In this document: positions 46,769-59,500 of the stretch, in pieces
How positions within the stretch are numbered: the stretch's first letter is position 1
Layout: every line of letters begins with the position of its first letter
From: Cherax quadricarinatus
Lineage: Eukaryota; Arthropoda; Malacostraca; Decapoda; Parastacidae
Reading direction: 5' to 3'
Length of the DNA stretch: 64,000 bases
Assembly: GCF_038502225.1 (NCBI RefSeq)
Contig: NW_027196478.1
Coordinates: 25,919 to 89,918 of the forward strand
Translations under genes and position numbers: made by a program
The notes under the pieces: model-generated
The model's input: only the letters and a program-made list of their open reading frames with translations
Database searches by the model: none
What the model was told of the DNA's origin: nothing

Positions 46769-47217
46769 TACCTGGACCTGGAGAGAATTCCGGGGGTTAA
46801 CGCCCCCGCGGCCCGGTATGTGACCAGGCCTCCTGGTGGATCAGAGCCTGATCAACCAGGCTGTTACTGCTGGCTGCACGCAAACCAACGTACGAGCCAC
46901 AGCCCGGCTGGTCAGGTACCGACTTTAGGTGCTTGTCCAGTGCCAGCTTGAAGACTGCCAGGGGTCTGTTGGTAATCCCTCTTAGGTAGGCTGGGAGGCA
47001 GTTGAACAGTCTCGGGCCTCTGACACTTATTGTGTTGTCACTTAACGTGCTAGTGACACCACTGATTTTCATTGGAAGGATGTTACATCGTCTGCCAAGT
47101 CTTTTGCTTTCGTTGTGAGTGATTTTCGTGTGCAAGTTCGGTACTAGTACCTCTAGGATTTTCCAGGTGTATATAATCATGTATCTCTCCCGCCTGCGTT
47201 CCAGGGAATACAGGTTC
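46769..47217 (-). pseudogene. CR1-like LINE C-terminal and 3' end fragment, copy A
   Basis: On the minus strand 47,217-46,930 encodes the C-terminal domain of a LINE polyprotein: SLERRRERYMIIYTWKIL, RGPRLFNCLPAYLRG and LAVFKLALDKHL are the recognisable blocks. The rest (46,930-46,769) is its 3' end, closing at TTACCTGG. It is likely the same family as the RT fragment at 45,953-46,640, yet lies on the wrong side of it to be collinear, so the pieces were rearranged or inserted separately. This is the left copy of a tandem duplication. Confidence 0.85.
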
Positions 47218-48918
47218 GGTGGTGGAGAAGTGGGAAGGGGTGGTGGAGTAATGTGGAGGAGTGTAGAGGGGTGGAGGAGGAGTGTGGAGGGATGGTGGAC
47301 GAGTGTGGAGGAGTGGTGGAGTGTGGAAGGGTTGTGGATTAGAGTGTAGAGGTGGTGGAGGAGTGTGAAGGAGTGGTGGAGTGTGCATGGGTGTTGGAAA
47401 ATTGTGGAGGAGTGGTGGAGGAGTGTGGACGGGTGGTGAAGGAGTGTGGAAGGGTGGAATAGAAGTGCGGAGGGGTGGTGGAGGAGTGTGGAGGGAAGGT
47501 GGAGGAGTGTGGAGGCGTGGTGATTGTTCAGGGGTGGTGAAAGAGTGTGGAGGGGTGGTGGAAGAGTGTGAAGGGGTGATGGAGGAGAGTGGACGGATGG
47601 GGAAGGAGTGTGGAGGGGTGGTGGAGGAGTGTGGAGGGGTGGTTAAAGAGTGTGGAGGGGTGGTGGAGGAGAGTGGAGCGGTGGTGCAGCGTAAAGGGAT
47701 GGTATAGGAGTGTGAAGGGGTGGTGGAGGAGTGTGGAGGGGTGGTGGGGGGGATGTGGAAGGTTGGATGAGGAGTATGGAGGGGTGGTGGAGGAGTGTGG
47801 AGAAGCATCGAGGGGTGGTGGAAGAATGTGCAGGGGTGGTGGAGGAGTGTGGAGGGGTGTTATATAAGTGAGAAGGGATGGTGGATGAAAGTGGAACGAT
47901 GGAGGAGAGTGGAAGGGTGGTGGATGAGTGTGGAGGGGTTGTGGAGGAGTGTGGATGGGTGGTGGAGGAGTGTGCATGAGTGGTGGACGAGTGCGGAGGG
48001 GTGGTGGAGGAATGTGGACAGGGTGAGGATTAGTGTGGAGGGAGGTGGAGGAGTGTTGAGGAGGGGTGGAGGAGTGTTGAGGAGGGGTGGAGGAGTGTAA
48101 AGGGGGGTGGAGGATTGTGGAGGGATGGAGGAGGAATGATGATGGGATATTGGAGGAGAGAGGAAGGTAGTGGAGGAGTCTGGAAGAGATAGTGGAGAAG
48201 AGTGGAGAGGATAGTAGACGAGTGATGAGGGGATAGTAGAGGGGTGTGGAGGGCATAGTGAAAGAATGTGAAGGGGATAGTAGAGAAGAAGAAGATAGGG
48301 GATAGTTGAGGAGTGTGGAGGGGTGTTGGAGGAGTGTGGATGGTTGGTGGATAAGTGTAGAGGAGTGGTGGAGGAGTGTGGAGTGGAGGTGAAGGAGTGT
48401 GGAAGGATGGAGTAGGAGGGTATAGGGGTGGTGGAGTATGTAGAAGCATGGAGGGGTTATGGAGGAGTGTGGAGGGGTGGTGATGAAGAGTGGTGGAGAT
48501 GTGGAGGAGTGTGGAGCGATGGAGGAGGAGTGTGGAAGGGTGGTGGAGGAGTGTGTAGGAGTGTGGAGGGGTTGTGGAGGAGTGTGTAGGGGTGGTGGAA
48601 GAGTGTGGAGGGGTGGTGGAGGAGTGTGGAGGGTGTTGGAGGAGTGTGGCGGGGTAGTGGACGAGTGTGGAAAGGTGGTGGAGGAGTGTGGAGGAGTGGT
48701 GGAGGAGTGTAGAGGGGTGGTGGAGGAGTGTGGAGGAGTGTGCAAGGGTGGTGGAGAAGTGTGGAGGGGTATTGGAGAAGTGTGAAGGAGTAGTGGAGAA
48801 GTGTGGAGCGATGGAGGAGGAGTGTGGAAAGGTGATGGAGGAGAGTGGAGGAGTGTGAAAGGGTGGTGGAAGAGTGTGGAAGGGTGGTGGAGGAGTGTGC
48901 AGGGGTGGTGGAGGAGTT
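46775..48918 (+). repeat. Tandem duplication unit A (LINE fragment plus 21-bp satellite)
   Basis: Unit A comprises the LINE fragment and about 1.7 kb of satellite. Unit B (48,919-51,391) repeats both parts. The LINE parts are offset by 2,144 bp and the satellite parts by 2,473 bp, because B has about 329 bp of extra satellite after the LINE. The LINE parts look identical and the satellite parts differ at only a handful of sites that I noticed. Confidence 0.85.
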
Positions 48919-49361
48919 TACCTGGAGAGAATTCCGGGGGTTAACGCCCCCGCGGCCCGGTATGTGACCAGGCCTCCTGGTGGATCAGAGCCTGATCAAC
49001 CAGGCTGTTACTGCTGGCTGCACGCAAACCAACGTACGAGCCACAGCCCGGCTGGTCAGGTACCGACTTTAGGTGCTTGTCCAGTGCCAGCTTGAAGACT
49101 GCCAGGGGTCTGTTGGTAATCCCTCTTAGGTAGGCTGGGAGGCAGTTGAACAGTCTCGGGCCTCTGACACTTATTGTGTTGTCACTTAACGTGCTAGTGA
49201 CACCACTGATTTTCATTGGAAGGATGTTACATCGTCTGCCAAGTCTTTTGCTTTCGTTGTGAGTGATTTTCGTGTGCAAGTTCGGTACTAGTACCTCTAG
49301 GATTTTCCAGGTGTATATAATCATGTATCTCTCCCGCCTGCGTTCCAGGGAATACAGGTTC
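48919..49361 (-). pseudogene. CR1-like LINE C-terminal and 3' end fragment, copy B
   Basis: This appears identical to 46,781-47,217. Its left side joins satellite directly (GGAGGAGT then TTACCTGG), and its right side continues into satellite not present after copy A. The fragment interrupts the 21-bp array and is explained by tandem duplication with unit A. Confidence 0.85.
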
Positions 49362-51391
49362 AGGAGCTGGAGGGATGGTGGAGAAGCGTGAAGGGGTGGT
49401 GAATTAGTGTGAAATGGTGGTGGAGAAGTGTGGAGGGATTGTGGAGGACAGTAGACCAATAATGGAGGAGTGTGGTGGGGATAGTGGAGGAGTCTGGAGG
49501 GGTGGTTGAGGAGTGTGGACTTGTAATGGAGGAGTGTGGAGGGGATAGTGGAGGAGTGTGGAGGGTTGGTGGAGGAGTGTCGACAGGTGGTGGAGGAGTG
49601 TGGAGTGGTGGTGGAGGAGAGTGGATTATTAATAGAGGAGTGTGGAGGGGTGGTTGAGGAGTGTGGAGGGCTGGTGGAGGAGTGTGGAGCGGTGGTGGAG
49701 AAGTGGGAAGGGGTGGTGGAGGAATGTGGAGGAGTGTAGAGGGGTGGAGGAGGAGTGTGGAGGGATGGTGGACGAGTGTGGAGGAGTGGTGGAGTGTGGA
49801 AGGGTTGTGGATTAGAGTGTAGAGGTGGTGGAGGAGTGTGAAGGAGTGGTGGAGTGTGCATGGGTGTTGGAAAATTGTGGAGGAGTGGTGGAGGAGTGTG
49901 GACGGGTGGTGAAGGAGTGTGGAAGGGTGGAATAGAAGTGCGGAGGGGTGGTGGAGGAGTGTGGAGGGAAGGTGGAGGAGTGTGGAGGCGTGGTGATTGT
50001 TCAGGGGTGGTGAAAGAGTGTGGAGGGGTGGTGGAAGAGTGTGAAGGGGTGATGGAGGAGAGTGGACGGATGGGGAAGGAGTGTGGAGGGGTGGTGGAGG
50101 AGTGTGGAGGGGTGGTTAAAGAGTGTGGAGGGGTGGTGGAGGAGAGTGGAGCGGTGGTGCAGCGTAAAGGGATGGTATAGGAGTGTGAAGGGGTGGTGGA
50201 GGAGTGTGGAGGGGTGGTGGGGGGGATGTGGAAGGTTGGATGAGGAGTATGGAGGGGTGGTGGAGGAGTGTGGAGAAGCATCGAGGGGTGGTGGAAGAAT
50301 GTGCAGGGGTGGTGGAGGAGTGTGGAGGGGTGTTATATAAGTGAGAAGGGATGGTGGATGAAAGTGGAACGATGGAGGAGAGTGGAAGGGTGGTGGATGA
50401 GTGTGGAGGGGTTGTGGAGGAGTGTGGATGGGTGGTGGAGGAGTGTGCATGAGTGGTGGACGAGTGCGGAGGGGTGGTGGAGGAATGTGGACAGGGTGAG
50501 GATTAGTGTGGAGGGTGGTGGAGGAGTGTTGAGGAGGGGTGGAGGAGTGTTGAGGAGGGGTGGAGGAGTGTAAAGGGGGGTGGAGGATTGTGGAGGGATG
50601 GAGGAGGAATGATGATGGGATATTGGAGGAGAGAGGAAGGTAGTGGAGGAGTCTGGAAGAGATAGTGGAGAAGAGTGGAGAGGATAGTAGACGAGTGATG
50701 AGGGGATAGTAGAGGGGTGTGGAGGGCATAGTGAAAGAATGTGAAGGGGATAGTAGAGAAGAAGAAGATAGGGGATAGTTGAGGAGTGTGGAGGGGTGTT
50801 GGAGGAGTGTGGATGGTTGGTGGATAAGTGTAGAGGAGTGGTGGAGGAGTGTGGAGTGGAGGTGAAGGAGTGTGGAAGGATGGAGTAGGAGGGTATAGGG
50901 GTGGTGGAGTATGTAGAAGCATGGAGGGGTTATGGAGGAGTGTGGAGGGGTGGTGATGAAGAGTGGTGGAGATGTGGAGGAGTGTGGAGCGATGGAGGAG
51001 GAGTGTGGAAGGGTGGTGGAGGAGTGTGTAGGAGTGTGGAGGGGTTGTGGAGGAGTGTGTAGGGGTGGTGGAAGAGTGTGGAGGGGTGGTGGAGGAGTGT
51101 GGAGGGTGTTGGAGGAGTGTGGCGGGGTAGTGGACGAGTGTGGAAAGGTGGTGGAGGAGTGTGGAGGAGTGGTGGAGGAGTGTAGAGGGGTGGTGGAGGA
51201 GTGTGGAGGAGTGTGGAAGGGTGGTGGAGAAGTGTGGAGGGGTATTGGAGAAGTGTGAAGGAGTGGTGGAGAAGTGTGGAGCGATGGAGGAGGAGTGTGG
51301 AAAGGTGATGGAGGAGAGTGGAGGAGTGTGAAAGGGTGGTGGAAGAGTGTGGAAGGGTGGTGGAGGAGTGTGGAGGGGTGGTGGAGGTGTG
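48919..51391 (+). repeat. Tandem duplication unit B
   Basis: This is the second unit of the duplication described for 46,775-48,918. Homology to unit A ends near 51,389, which corresponds to the point where the LINE of unit B begins in unit A's coordinates. Differences from A include GTGTGGAAGG at 51,218 against GTGTGCAAGG at 48,745. Confidence 0.85.
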
Positions 51392-53979
51392 TGGAGAAGT
51401 TTGGAAGGGTGGTGGAGAAGTGTGGAGGGGTATTGGAGAAGTGTGAAGGAGTGGTGGTGAAGTGTGAAGCGATATAGGAGGAGTGTGCAAATGTGGTGGA
51501 GGAGTGTGGAGGGGTGGTGGAGGAGTGTGGAGGGGTGGTAGAGAAGTGTGGAAGGGTGGTGGAGAAGTATGGAGGGGTGGTGGAGGAGTGTGGAGGTTTG
51601 GTAGAGAAGTGTGGAGGGGTGGTGGAGAAGTGTAGAGGGGTGGTGGAGGAGAGTAGACTTGTAATGGAGGAGTGTGGAGAGAATTGTGGAATATTGTTTA
51701 GGGGTGGTGGAGGAGTGTGGACTTGTAATGGTGGAGTGTGGAGGGGATAGTGGAGGAGTGTAGAGGGGTGGTGGTGGAGGAGTGTGGAGGGGTTGTGAAT
51801 GAGAGTTAACTTGTAATGGAGGAGTGTGGAGGGGATAGTGGAGGAGAGTAGAGGGGTGGTGGAGGCGTGTGGACAGGTGGTGGAGGAGTGTGGAGGGGTG
51901 ATGGAGGAGTGTGGAGGGTTGGTGGAGGAGTGTGGAGGGGTGATGGAGGAGTGTGGAGGGGTGGTGAAGGAGTGTGGAGATATGGTGTAGGAGTGTTGAG
52001 GAGAAGTGGAGGAGTGTGGAGGGGTGGTGGACGAGTGTGGAGGTGTGGAGGAGGAGTGTGGAGAGATAGTGAAGGAGTGTTGAGGGGGGTGGAGTGTAGA
52101 CAGGAGGTGAAGGAGTGTAGAGATGTGGTGGAGCATTGTGGAGGAGTGTTGGAAGAGTGTGAAGGGGTGGTGTAGGAGTGTGGAGGTGTGGTTGAGGAGT
52201 GTGAATGGTGGAGGAGTGTGGAAAGGAGGTGGAGGAGTGTGGAGGGGTTGTCGAGGAGTATGAAGGGGTGGTGGAGGAGTGTGGAGTGATGGAGGAGGAG
52301 TGTTCAAGGGTGTTGGAGAAGTGGATAGGAGTGTAGAGGTGTGGTGGAGGAGTGTGAAATGTTTGTGGAGGGTTTGTGGAGGGGTGGTGGAGGAGTGTGG
52401 AGGGGAGGTGGAGGGATGTGGAGGGGTGGTCAAGAAGTGCGAAGGGGTTGTGGAGGAGGAATGTTCAAGGGTGGTGAAGGAGTGTGAAGGAGTGTGGAGG
52501 AGTAAAGAGGGGTGGTGGAGGACTGTGGAAGGGTGGTGAAGTAGTGTGGAGTTGTGGAGGAGAAGTGTGAAGCAGTGGTGGAGGAGTGTGGAGCGATGTA
52601 GGAGGAGTGTGGAAGGGTGGTGGAGGAGTGTGGAGGATTGTGGAGTGGTTTGGAGGAGTGTGGAGGGGTTGTGGAGAAGTGTGGATGAGTGGTGGAGGAG
52701 TGTGGAGGAGTTGTGGAGAGTGGAGGGGTTTTGGAGGAGGGTGGAGGTGTGGTGGAGGAGTGTGGAGGAGTGGTGGAGTGTTGACGGGTTGTGGAATATT
52801 GTATAGGGGTGGGGGAGTAGTGTGGAGGAGTGTTGTAGGAGAGTGGAGTGGTGCTGTAGAAGTGTGGAGGAGTAGTGAACGAGTGCGGATGGGTGGTGGA
52901 GGAGTGTTGACAGGTTGAGGATTAGTGTGGAGGTTGGTGAAGGAGTTTTTAGGAGGGGTGGAGGAGTGTAAAGGGGTAATGGAGGATTGATGGAGGAGGA
53001 GTGATGAGGGGGTAGTGGAAGAGTCTTGAGGAGATAGTGGAAGAGTCTTGAGGAGATAGTGGAGAAGAGAGGAGAGGATAGTAGAGGAGTGTGGAGGGTA
53101 TAGTAGAGGAGAGTGGAGGGGATAGTGAAAGAATGAGAAAGGGATAGTAGAGGAGAATGGAGGGGATAGTAGAGGAGTGTGGAGGTGTGTTGGAGGAGTG
53201 TGGTGGGTCGGTGGATAAGTGTGGAGGAGGGGTGGAGGAGTGTTTAGGGGAGGTGAAGCAGTGTGGAAGGATGGAGTAGGAGTGTATAGGGGTGGTGGAG
53301 GAGTGTGGAGAAGAAAAGAGAGGTTATGGAAGAGTGTGGAGGGGTGGTGGAGGAGTGTGGAGGGGTGACCATGAAGTGTGATTGGGATGTAGAGGAGTGT
53401 GGAGCGATGGAGGAGGAGTGTGGAAGGGTGGTGGAGGAGTGTGAAGGAGTGTGGAGGGGTGGTGGAGGAGTGTGGAGGTGGGGGGGCGGATGAGTGTGCA
53501 TCAGTGGTGGAGGAGTGTGGAGGGTGATGGAGGAGTGTGGCGGGAAAGTGTGGAGGAGTGTGGAAAGATTGTGGAGTAGTGTGGAGTGGTTGTGGAGGAG
53601 TGCATAGAGGGGTGGTGGAGGAGTGTGCAGGGGAGGTGGAGGAGTGTGTGAAGGGTGTGGAGGAGGAGTGTGGAGGAGTGGTAGAGGAGTGTGGAAGGGT
53701 GGTGGAGAAGTGTCGAGGGGTGGGTGAGAAGTGTGAAGGAGAGGTGGACAAGTGTGAAGGACTGGTGGAGGAGTGTGGAGCGATGGAGGAGGAGTGTGGA
53801 AGGGTGGTGGGGGAGTGTGGAGGTGTGTGGAGGGGTATTGGAGAAGTGTGAGAGGGTGGTGGAGGAGTGCGCAGGGGTTTTGGAGGAGTGTGGACAGGTG
53901 GTCGAGTGTGGATGGGTGGTGCATTAGTGTGGAGGGGTGGTGGAGGAGAGTTGACGGTGGTGGAGGAGTGTGGAGGGTT

Positions 53980-54890
53980 GGTAGAGAAGTGTGGAGGGGT
54001 GGTGGAGAAGTGTGGAGGGGTGTTGGAGGAGAGTGGTCTTGTAATGGAGGAGTGTGGAGGGAATAGTGGAGGGTTGTGGAGGGGTGGTTGAGGAGTGTGG
54101 ACTTGTAATGGTGGAGTGTGGAGGGGATAGTGGAAGAGAGTAGAGGGGTGGTGGAGGAGTGAAGGGGATGGTGGAGGAGTGTGGAGGGTTGGTGGAGGAG
54201 TGTTGAGGTGTGGTGGACGAGTGTGTAAGGGTGGTGGAGAATCGTGGAGCGGTTGTGGAGGAGTGTTAAGGTGTGGTGGAGGAGTGTGGAGGGGTGGTGA
54301 AGGTGTGTGGAGGTGTGGTGAAGGAGTGTGGAGGGGTGGTGGAGGAGTGTGAAGGAGTGGTGGAGGAGTGTTTAGGGGTAGTGGAGGAGTGTGGAGGGGT
54401 AGTGAAGGAGTGTTGAGGGGGGTGGAGAAGTGTGGAGGAGTGGTGGAGTGTGGAGGGGTAGCAAAGGATTTTGGACTGGTGGTGGAGGAGTGAGCAGGGG
54501 TGGTGGATGAGTGTGGAGTGGTGGTGGAGGAGTGTGGACAGGAGGTGAAGGAGTGTGGCGGGCTGGTGGAGGAGCGTGGAGGAGTGGTGGAAGAGTGTGG
54601 AGGGGTAGTTGAGGAGTGTGAATAGTGGAGGAGTGTGTAGTTGTCGTGGAGGAATGTGGAGAGGTGGTTTAGGAGTGTGGATGAGTGTGGAAGGGTGGTG
54701 GAGAAGCGTGGAGGGGTATTGAAGAAGTGTGAAGGAGTGGTGGAGAAGAGTGGAGCGATGGAGGAGGAGTTTGGAAGGGTGGTTGAGGAGTGTGGAGGAA
54801 TGTGGAGGGGAGGTGGAGGAGTGTGGAAGGGTGGTGGAGGTGTGTGGAAGGGATGTGGAGGAGTTTGGAGGGGTGGTGGAGGAGTGTGGA
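53980..54890 (+). repeat. Duplicated segment within the 21-bp satellite, copy 1
   Basis: A string of irregular units, including GAGTGGTCTTGTAATGG (54,031), GGGAATAGTGGAGGG, GATTTTGGACTGGTGG and GTGTAGTTGTCGTGG, is repeated in the same order at 55,720-56,575. The offset is 1,734 bp at the left and 1,688 bp at the right, so copy 2 has lost about 46 bp. Confidence 0.85.
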
Positions 54891-55719
54891 GGGGTCGTAG
54901 AGAAGTGTGGAGGGGTGGTGGAGAAGTGTGGAGGGGTGGTGGAGGAGTGTGGAGGGGTGGTAGAGAAGTGTGGAAGGGTTGTGGAGAAGTGTTTAGGGGT
55001 GCTGGAGGAGAGTGGTTTTGTGGAGGAGTGTGGAGGGAATAGTGTGTGGAGTGGAGGAGTGTGGAGGGGTTGTGGATAGGAAGTTGTGTGGAGGAGTGAG
55101 GAGGAGAGAGTGGAGGGGTGGTGGAGGAGTGTGGATGGGAGTGTGGAGGGGTGGTGGAGAGTGTGAGTGTGGCAGGGGTGGTGGAGGAGTGTGCAGGTGG
55201 AGGTGATGAGTGTGAGGGGTGGTGGATGAGTGGAGGGGTGGTGGAGTGTGCAGGGGTGGTGGATGAGTGTGGAGGGGTGGTGGAGTGTGCAGGGGTGGTG
55301 GAGTGTGGAGTGGAGGGGTGGAGAGTGTGCAGGGGTGGTGGAGGAGTGTGGATGAGTGGAGGTGGAGGAGTGTGGAGGGGTGGTGGAGGAGTGTGGACAG
55401 GTGGTGGAGGAGTGTGGAGGGGTTGTGGATGATAGTGAACTTGTGATTGAGGAGTGAGGAGGAGATAGTGGAGGATAGTAGAGGGGTGGTGGAGGAGTGT
55501 GGAGGGGTGGTGGAGGAGTGTGGAGGGGTGGTGGACGAGTGTGGAGGGGTAGTGAAGGAGTGTTGAGGGGGTGGAGAAATGTGGAAGAGTGGTGGAGTGT
55601 GGAGGGGTAGTGAAGGAGTGTGGAAGGGTGGTGGAGGAGTGTGCAGCGGTGGTGGAGGAGTGTGCATCGGTGGTGGAGGAGTGTGGACAGGATGTGCAGG
55701 AGTGTGGCGGGCTCGTGGA

Positions 55720-56575
55720 GGAGTGTGGAGGGGTGGTGGAGAAGTGTGGAGGGGTGTTGGAGGAGAGTGGTCTTGTAATGGAGGAGTGTGGAGGGAATAG
55801 TGGAGGGTTGTGGAGGGGTGGTTGAGGAGTGTGGACTTGTAATGGTGGAGTGCGGAGGGGATAGTGGAAGAGAGTAGAGGTGTGGTGGAGGAGTGAAGAG
55901 GATGGTGGAGGAGTGTGGAGGGTTGATGGAGGAGTGTTGAGGTGTGGTGGACTTAAGGTGTGGTGGAGGAGTGTGGAGGGATGGTGAAGGTGTGTGGAGG
56001 TGTGATGAAGGAGTGTGGAGGGGTGGTGGAGGAGTGTGAAGGAGTGGTGGAGGAGTGTTTAGGGGTAGTGGAGGAGTGTGGAGGGGTAGTGAAGGAGTGT
56101 TGAGGGGGGTGGAGAAGTGTGGAGGAGTGGTGGAGTGTGGAGGGGTAGCAAAGGATTTTGGACTGGTGGTGGAGGAGTGAGCAGGGGTGGTGGATGAGTG
56201 TGGAGTGGTGGTGGAGGAGTGTGGACAGGAGGTGAAGGAGTGTGGCGGGCTGGTGGAGGAGCGTGGAGGAGTGGTGGAAGAGTGTGGAGGGGTATGTTGA
56301 GGAGTGTGAATAGTGGAGGAGTGTGTAGTTGTCGTGGAGGAATGTGGAGAGGTGGTTTAGGAGTGTGGATGAGTGTGGAAGGGTGGTGGAGAAGCGTGGA
56401 GGGGTATTGAAGAAGTGTGAAGGAGTGGTGGAGAAGAGTGGAGCGATGGAGGAGGAGTTTGGAAGGGTGGTTGAGGAGTGTGGAGGAATGTGGAGGGGAG
56501 GTGGAGGAGTGTGGAAGGGTGGTGGAGGTGTGTGGAAGGGATGTGGAGGAGTTTGGAGGGGTGGTGGAGGAGTGT
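55720..56575 (+). repeat. Duplicated segment within the 21-bp satellite, copy 2
   Basis: This is the counterpart of 53,980-54,890 and ends where the shared run breaks at GGAGGAGTGTGTGAACAGG. The matching irregular units leave no doubt about common origin. Confidence 0.85.
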
Positions 56576-59500
56576 GTGAACAGGTGGTAAAGAAGTGCGG
56601 ATGGGTTGTGGAGGAGTGTGGAGTGTTGCGGGTGGTGAAGGAGTGTGGAAGGAAGTGGAGGGGTGGTGAGAAGGAGTGTGGAGGGGTCGTAGAGAAGTGT
56701 GGAGGGGTGGTGGAGAAGTGTTTAGGGGGTTGGATGATAGTGGTCTTGTAATGGAGGAGCGAGGAGGAGATAGTGGAGGATAGTAGAGGGGTGGTGGAGG
56801 AGTGTGGAGGGGTGGTGGAGGAGTGTGGAGGTAGTGAAGTGTGTTGAGGGGGTGGAGAAGTGTGGAGGGGAGTGGTGGAGTGTGGAGCGATGGAGGAGTG
56901 TGGAAGGGTGGAGGAGTGTGGTGGGGTGGTGCATGAGTGTGGAGGGGTGGTGGAGGAGTGTGGAGGGGTGGGGTGGAGTGGATGATAGTGAACTTGTGTG
57001 AGTGGAGGAGTGGAGGATAGACAGGTGGTGGAGGAGGGTGGTGGAGGAGTGTGGAGGGGTAGTGAAGAAGTGTTGAGGGGGTGGAGAAATGTGGAAGAGT
57101 GGTGGAGTGTGGAGGGGTAGTGAAGGAGTGTGGAAGGGTGGTGGAGAAGTGTGGAGGGGTGGTGGATGAGTGTGCAGGGGTGGTGGACGAGTGTGGACAG
57201 GTGGTGGAGGAGTGTGGAGGGGTTGTGGATGATAGTGAACTTGTGATGGAGGAGTGAGGAGGAGATAGTGGAGGATAGTAGAGGGGTGGCGGAGGAGTGT
57301 GGAGGGGTAGTGGACGAGTGTGGAGGGGTAGTGAAGGAGTGTTGAGGGGGTGGAGAAATGTGGAGGAGTGGTGGAGTGTGGAGGGGTAGTGAAGGAGTGT
57401 GGAAGGGTGGTGGAGAAGTGTGGAGGGGTGGTGGATGAGTGTGCAGGGGTGGTGGAGGAATGTGGAGAGGAGGTGAAGGAGTGTGGAGATATGGTGGAGG
57501 ATTGTGGAGAAGTGTTGGAAGAGTGTGGATGGGTGGTGTAGGAGTGTGGAGGTGTGGTTGAGGAGTGCGGAAAGGAGGTAGATAAGTGTGAATGGGTTGT
57601 GGAGGAGTGTTGAGGGTAGGTGAAGGAGTGTGGAAGAATGGAGGAGGAGTGTGGAGGGGTGGCAGAGGAGTGTGGAGAAGAATTGAGGGGTGGTGGAAGA
57701 GCGTGGAGGGGAGGTGGAGGAGTGTTGAGGGTTGTTCGAGGAATAAGAAGGGGCGGTGGAGGAGTGTGGAGTGATGGAAGAGGAGTGTGGAGGTGTATTG
57801 TAGGAGTGTGGAGGGGTAGTGAAAGAGTGATGAGGGGGGGAGAAGTGTGGAGGAATGGTGGAGTGTGCAGGGGTAGCGAAGGATTTTGGACGGGTGGTGG
57901 AGGAGTGTGCAGGGGTGGTGGATGAGTGTGCAGGGGTGGTGGATGAGTGTGCAGCGGTGGTGGAGGAGTGTGGACAGGATGTGCAGGAGTGTGGCGGGCT
58001 GGTGGAGGAGTGTGGACGGGTGGTGGAGAAGTGTGGAGGGGTGGTAGAGAAGTGTAGAGGAGTGGTGGAGAAGTGTGGAGGAGTGGTGGAGGAGTGTGTA
58101 GGGGTGGTAGAGAAGTGTGGAGGGGTGGTGGAGAAGTGTGGAGGGTTGGTGGAGGAGTGTGGAGGGGTGATGGAGAAGTGTGGAGGGGTGGTGAAGGAGT
58201 GAGGAGATATGGTCTAGGAGTTTTGAGGAGTGGTGGAGGAGTGTGGAGGAGTGTGCAGGGGTGGTGGAGGAATGTGGAGGGGTAGTGAAGGAGTGTTGAG
58301 GGGGTGGAGAAGTGTGGTGGAGTGTGGATGTGGAGTGAAGGATTGTAGATGGGTGGTGGGGGAGTGTGCAGGGGTGGTGGATGAGTGTGCACGGGTGGTG
58401 GAGTTTGGACGGGTGGTGGAGGATTGTGGAGGGGTGGTGCAGGAGTGTGGAGGAATGGTGGAGGAGTGTGGAGGGTGGTGGAGGAGTGTGGCGGGAAGGT
58501 GGAGGAGTGTAGAATTGTGGTTGAGGAGTGTGGAGTGGTGGTGGAGGAGTGTAGAGGGGTGTTGGAGGAGTGTGCAGGTGAGGTGGAGGAGTGTGCAGGG
58601 GTGGTGGTGGAGTGTGGAGGGGTGATGGAGGAGTGTGGAGGAGTGTGGAAGGGTGGTGGAGAAGTGTGGAGGGGTGGAGGAGGAGTGTGGAGCGATGGAT
58701 GAGGAGTGTGGAAGGGTGGTGGAGGAGTGTGGAGGAGGGTGGAGGAGTGTGGAGGGGTGTTGGAGGAGTGTGGAGTGGAGGTGGAGGAGTGTGGATGGGT
58801 GGTGGAGGAGTCTGGAAAGGTGCTGGAGGAATGTGGAGGGGATGTGGATGATTGTGGATATGTGGTGGAGGTATGTGGATGGGTGGTGGAGGAGTGTAGA
58901 GGTGTCGTGGAGGAGTGTGGAGGACGGTGGAGGAGTGTGGAGGGTTGGTATAGAAGTATGGAGGGGTGGTGGAGAAGTGTTTAGGGGTGGTTGAGGAGAG
59001 TGGTCTTGTAATGGAGGAGTGTGGAGGGGTGGTGGTGGAGGAGTGTGTACAGGTGGTGGAGGAGTGTGAAGGGGTTTTGGATGAGAGACAACTTATAATG
59101 GAGGAGTGTGGAGGAGATAGTGGAGGATAGTAGGGAGGTGGTGGAGGCGTGTGGACATGTGGTGGAGGAGTGTGCAGGGATGGTGGATGAGTGTGCAGGG
59201 GTGGTGGAGGAGTGTGGAGAGGAGGTGAAGGAGTGTGGAGATGTGGTGGAGGATTGTGGAGAATTGTTGGAAGAGTGTGGATGGGTGGTGTAGGAGTGAG
59301 GAGGTGTGGTTGAGGAGTGTGAATGGTGAAGGAGTGTCTAAAGGAGGTGGATAAGTGTGAAGGGGTTGTGGAGGAGTGTGGAGGGTAGGTGAAGGAGTGT
59401 GGAAGAATGGAGGAGGAGTGTGGAGGGGTGGTAGAGGAGAGTGGAGAAGCACTGAGGGGTGGTGGAAGAGCGTGGAGGGGAGGTGGAGGAGTGTTGAGGG

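Noticed and set aside
46763..46951. A plus-strand frame over the LINE 3' end that recurs at 48,874-49,095
   Set aside because: It is antisense to the LINE and recurs only because the fragment is duplicated.
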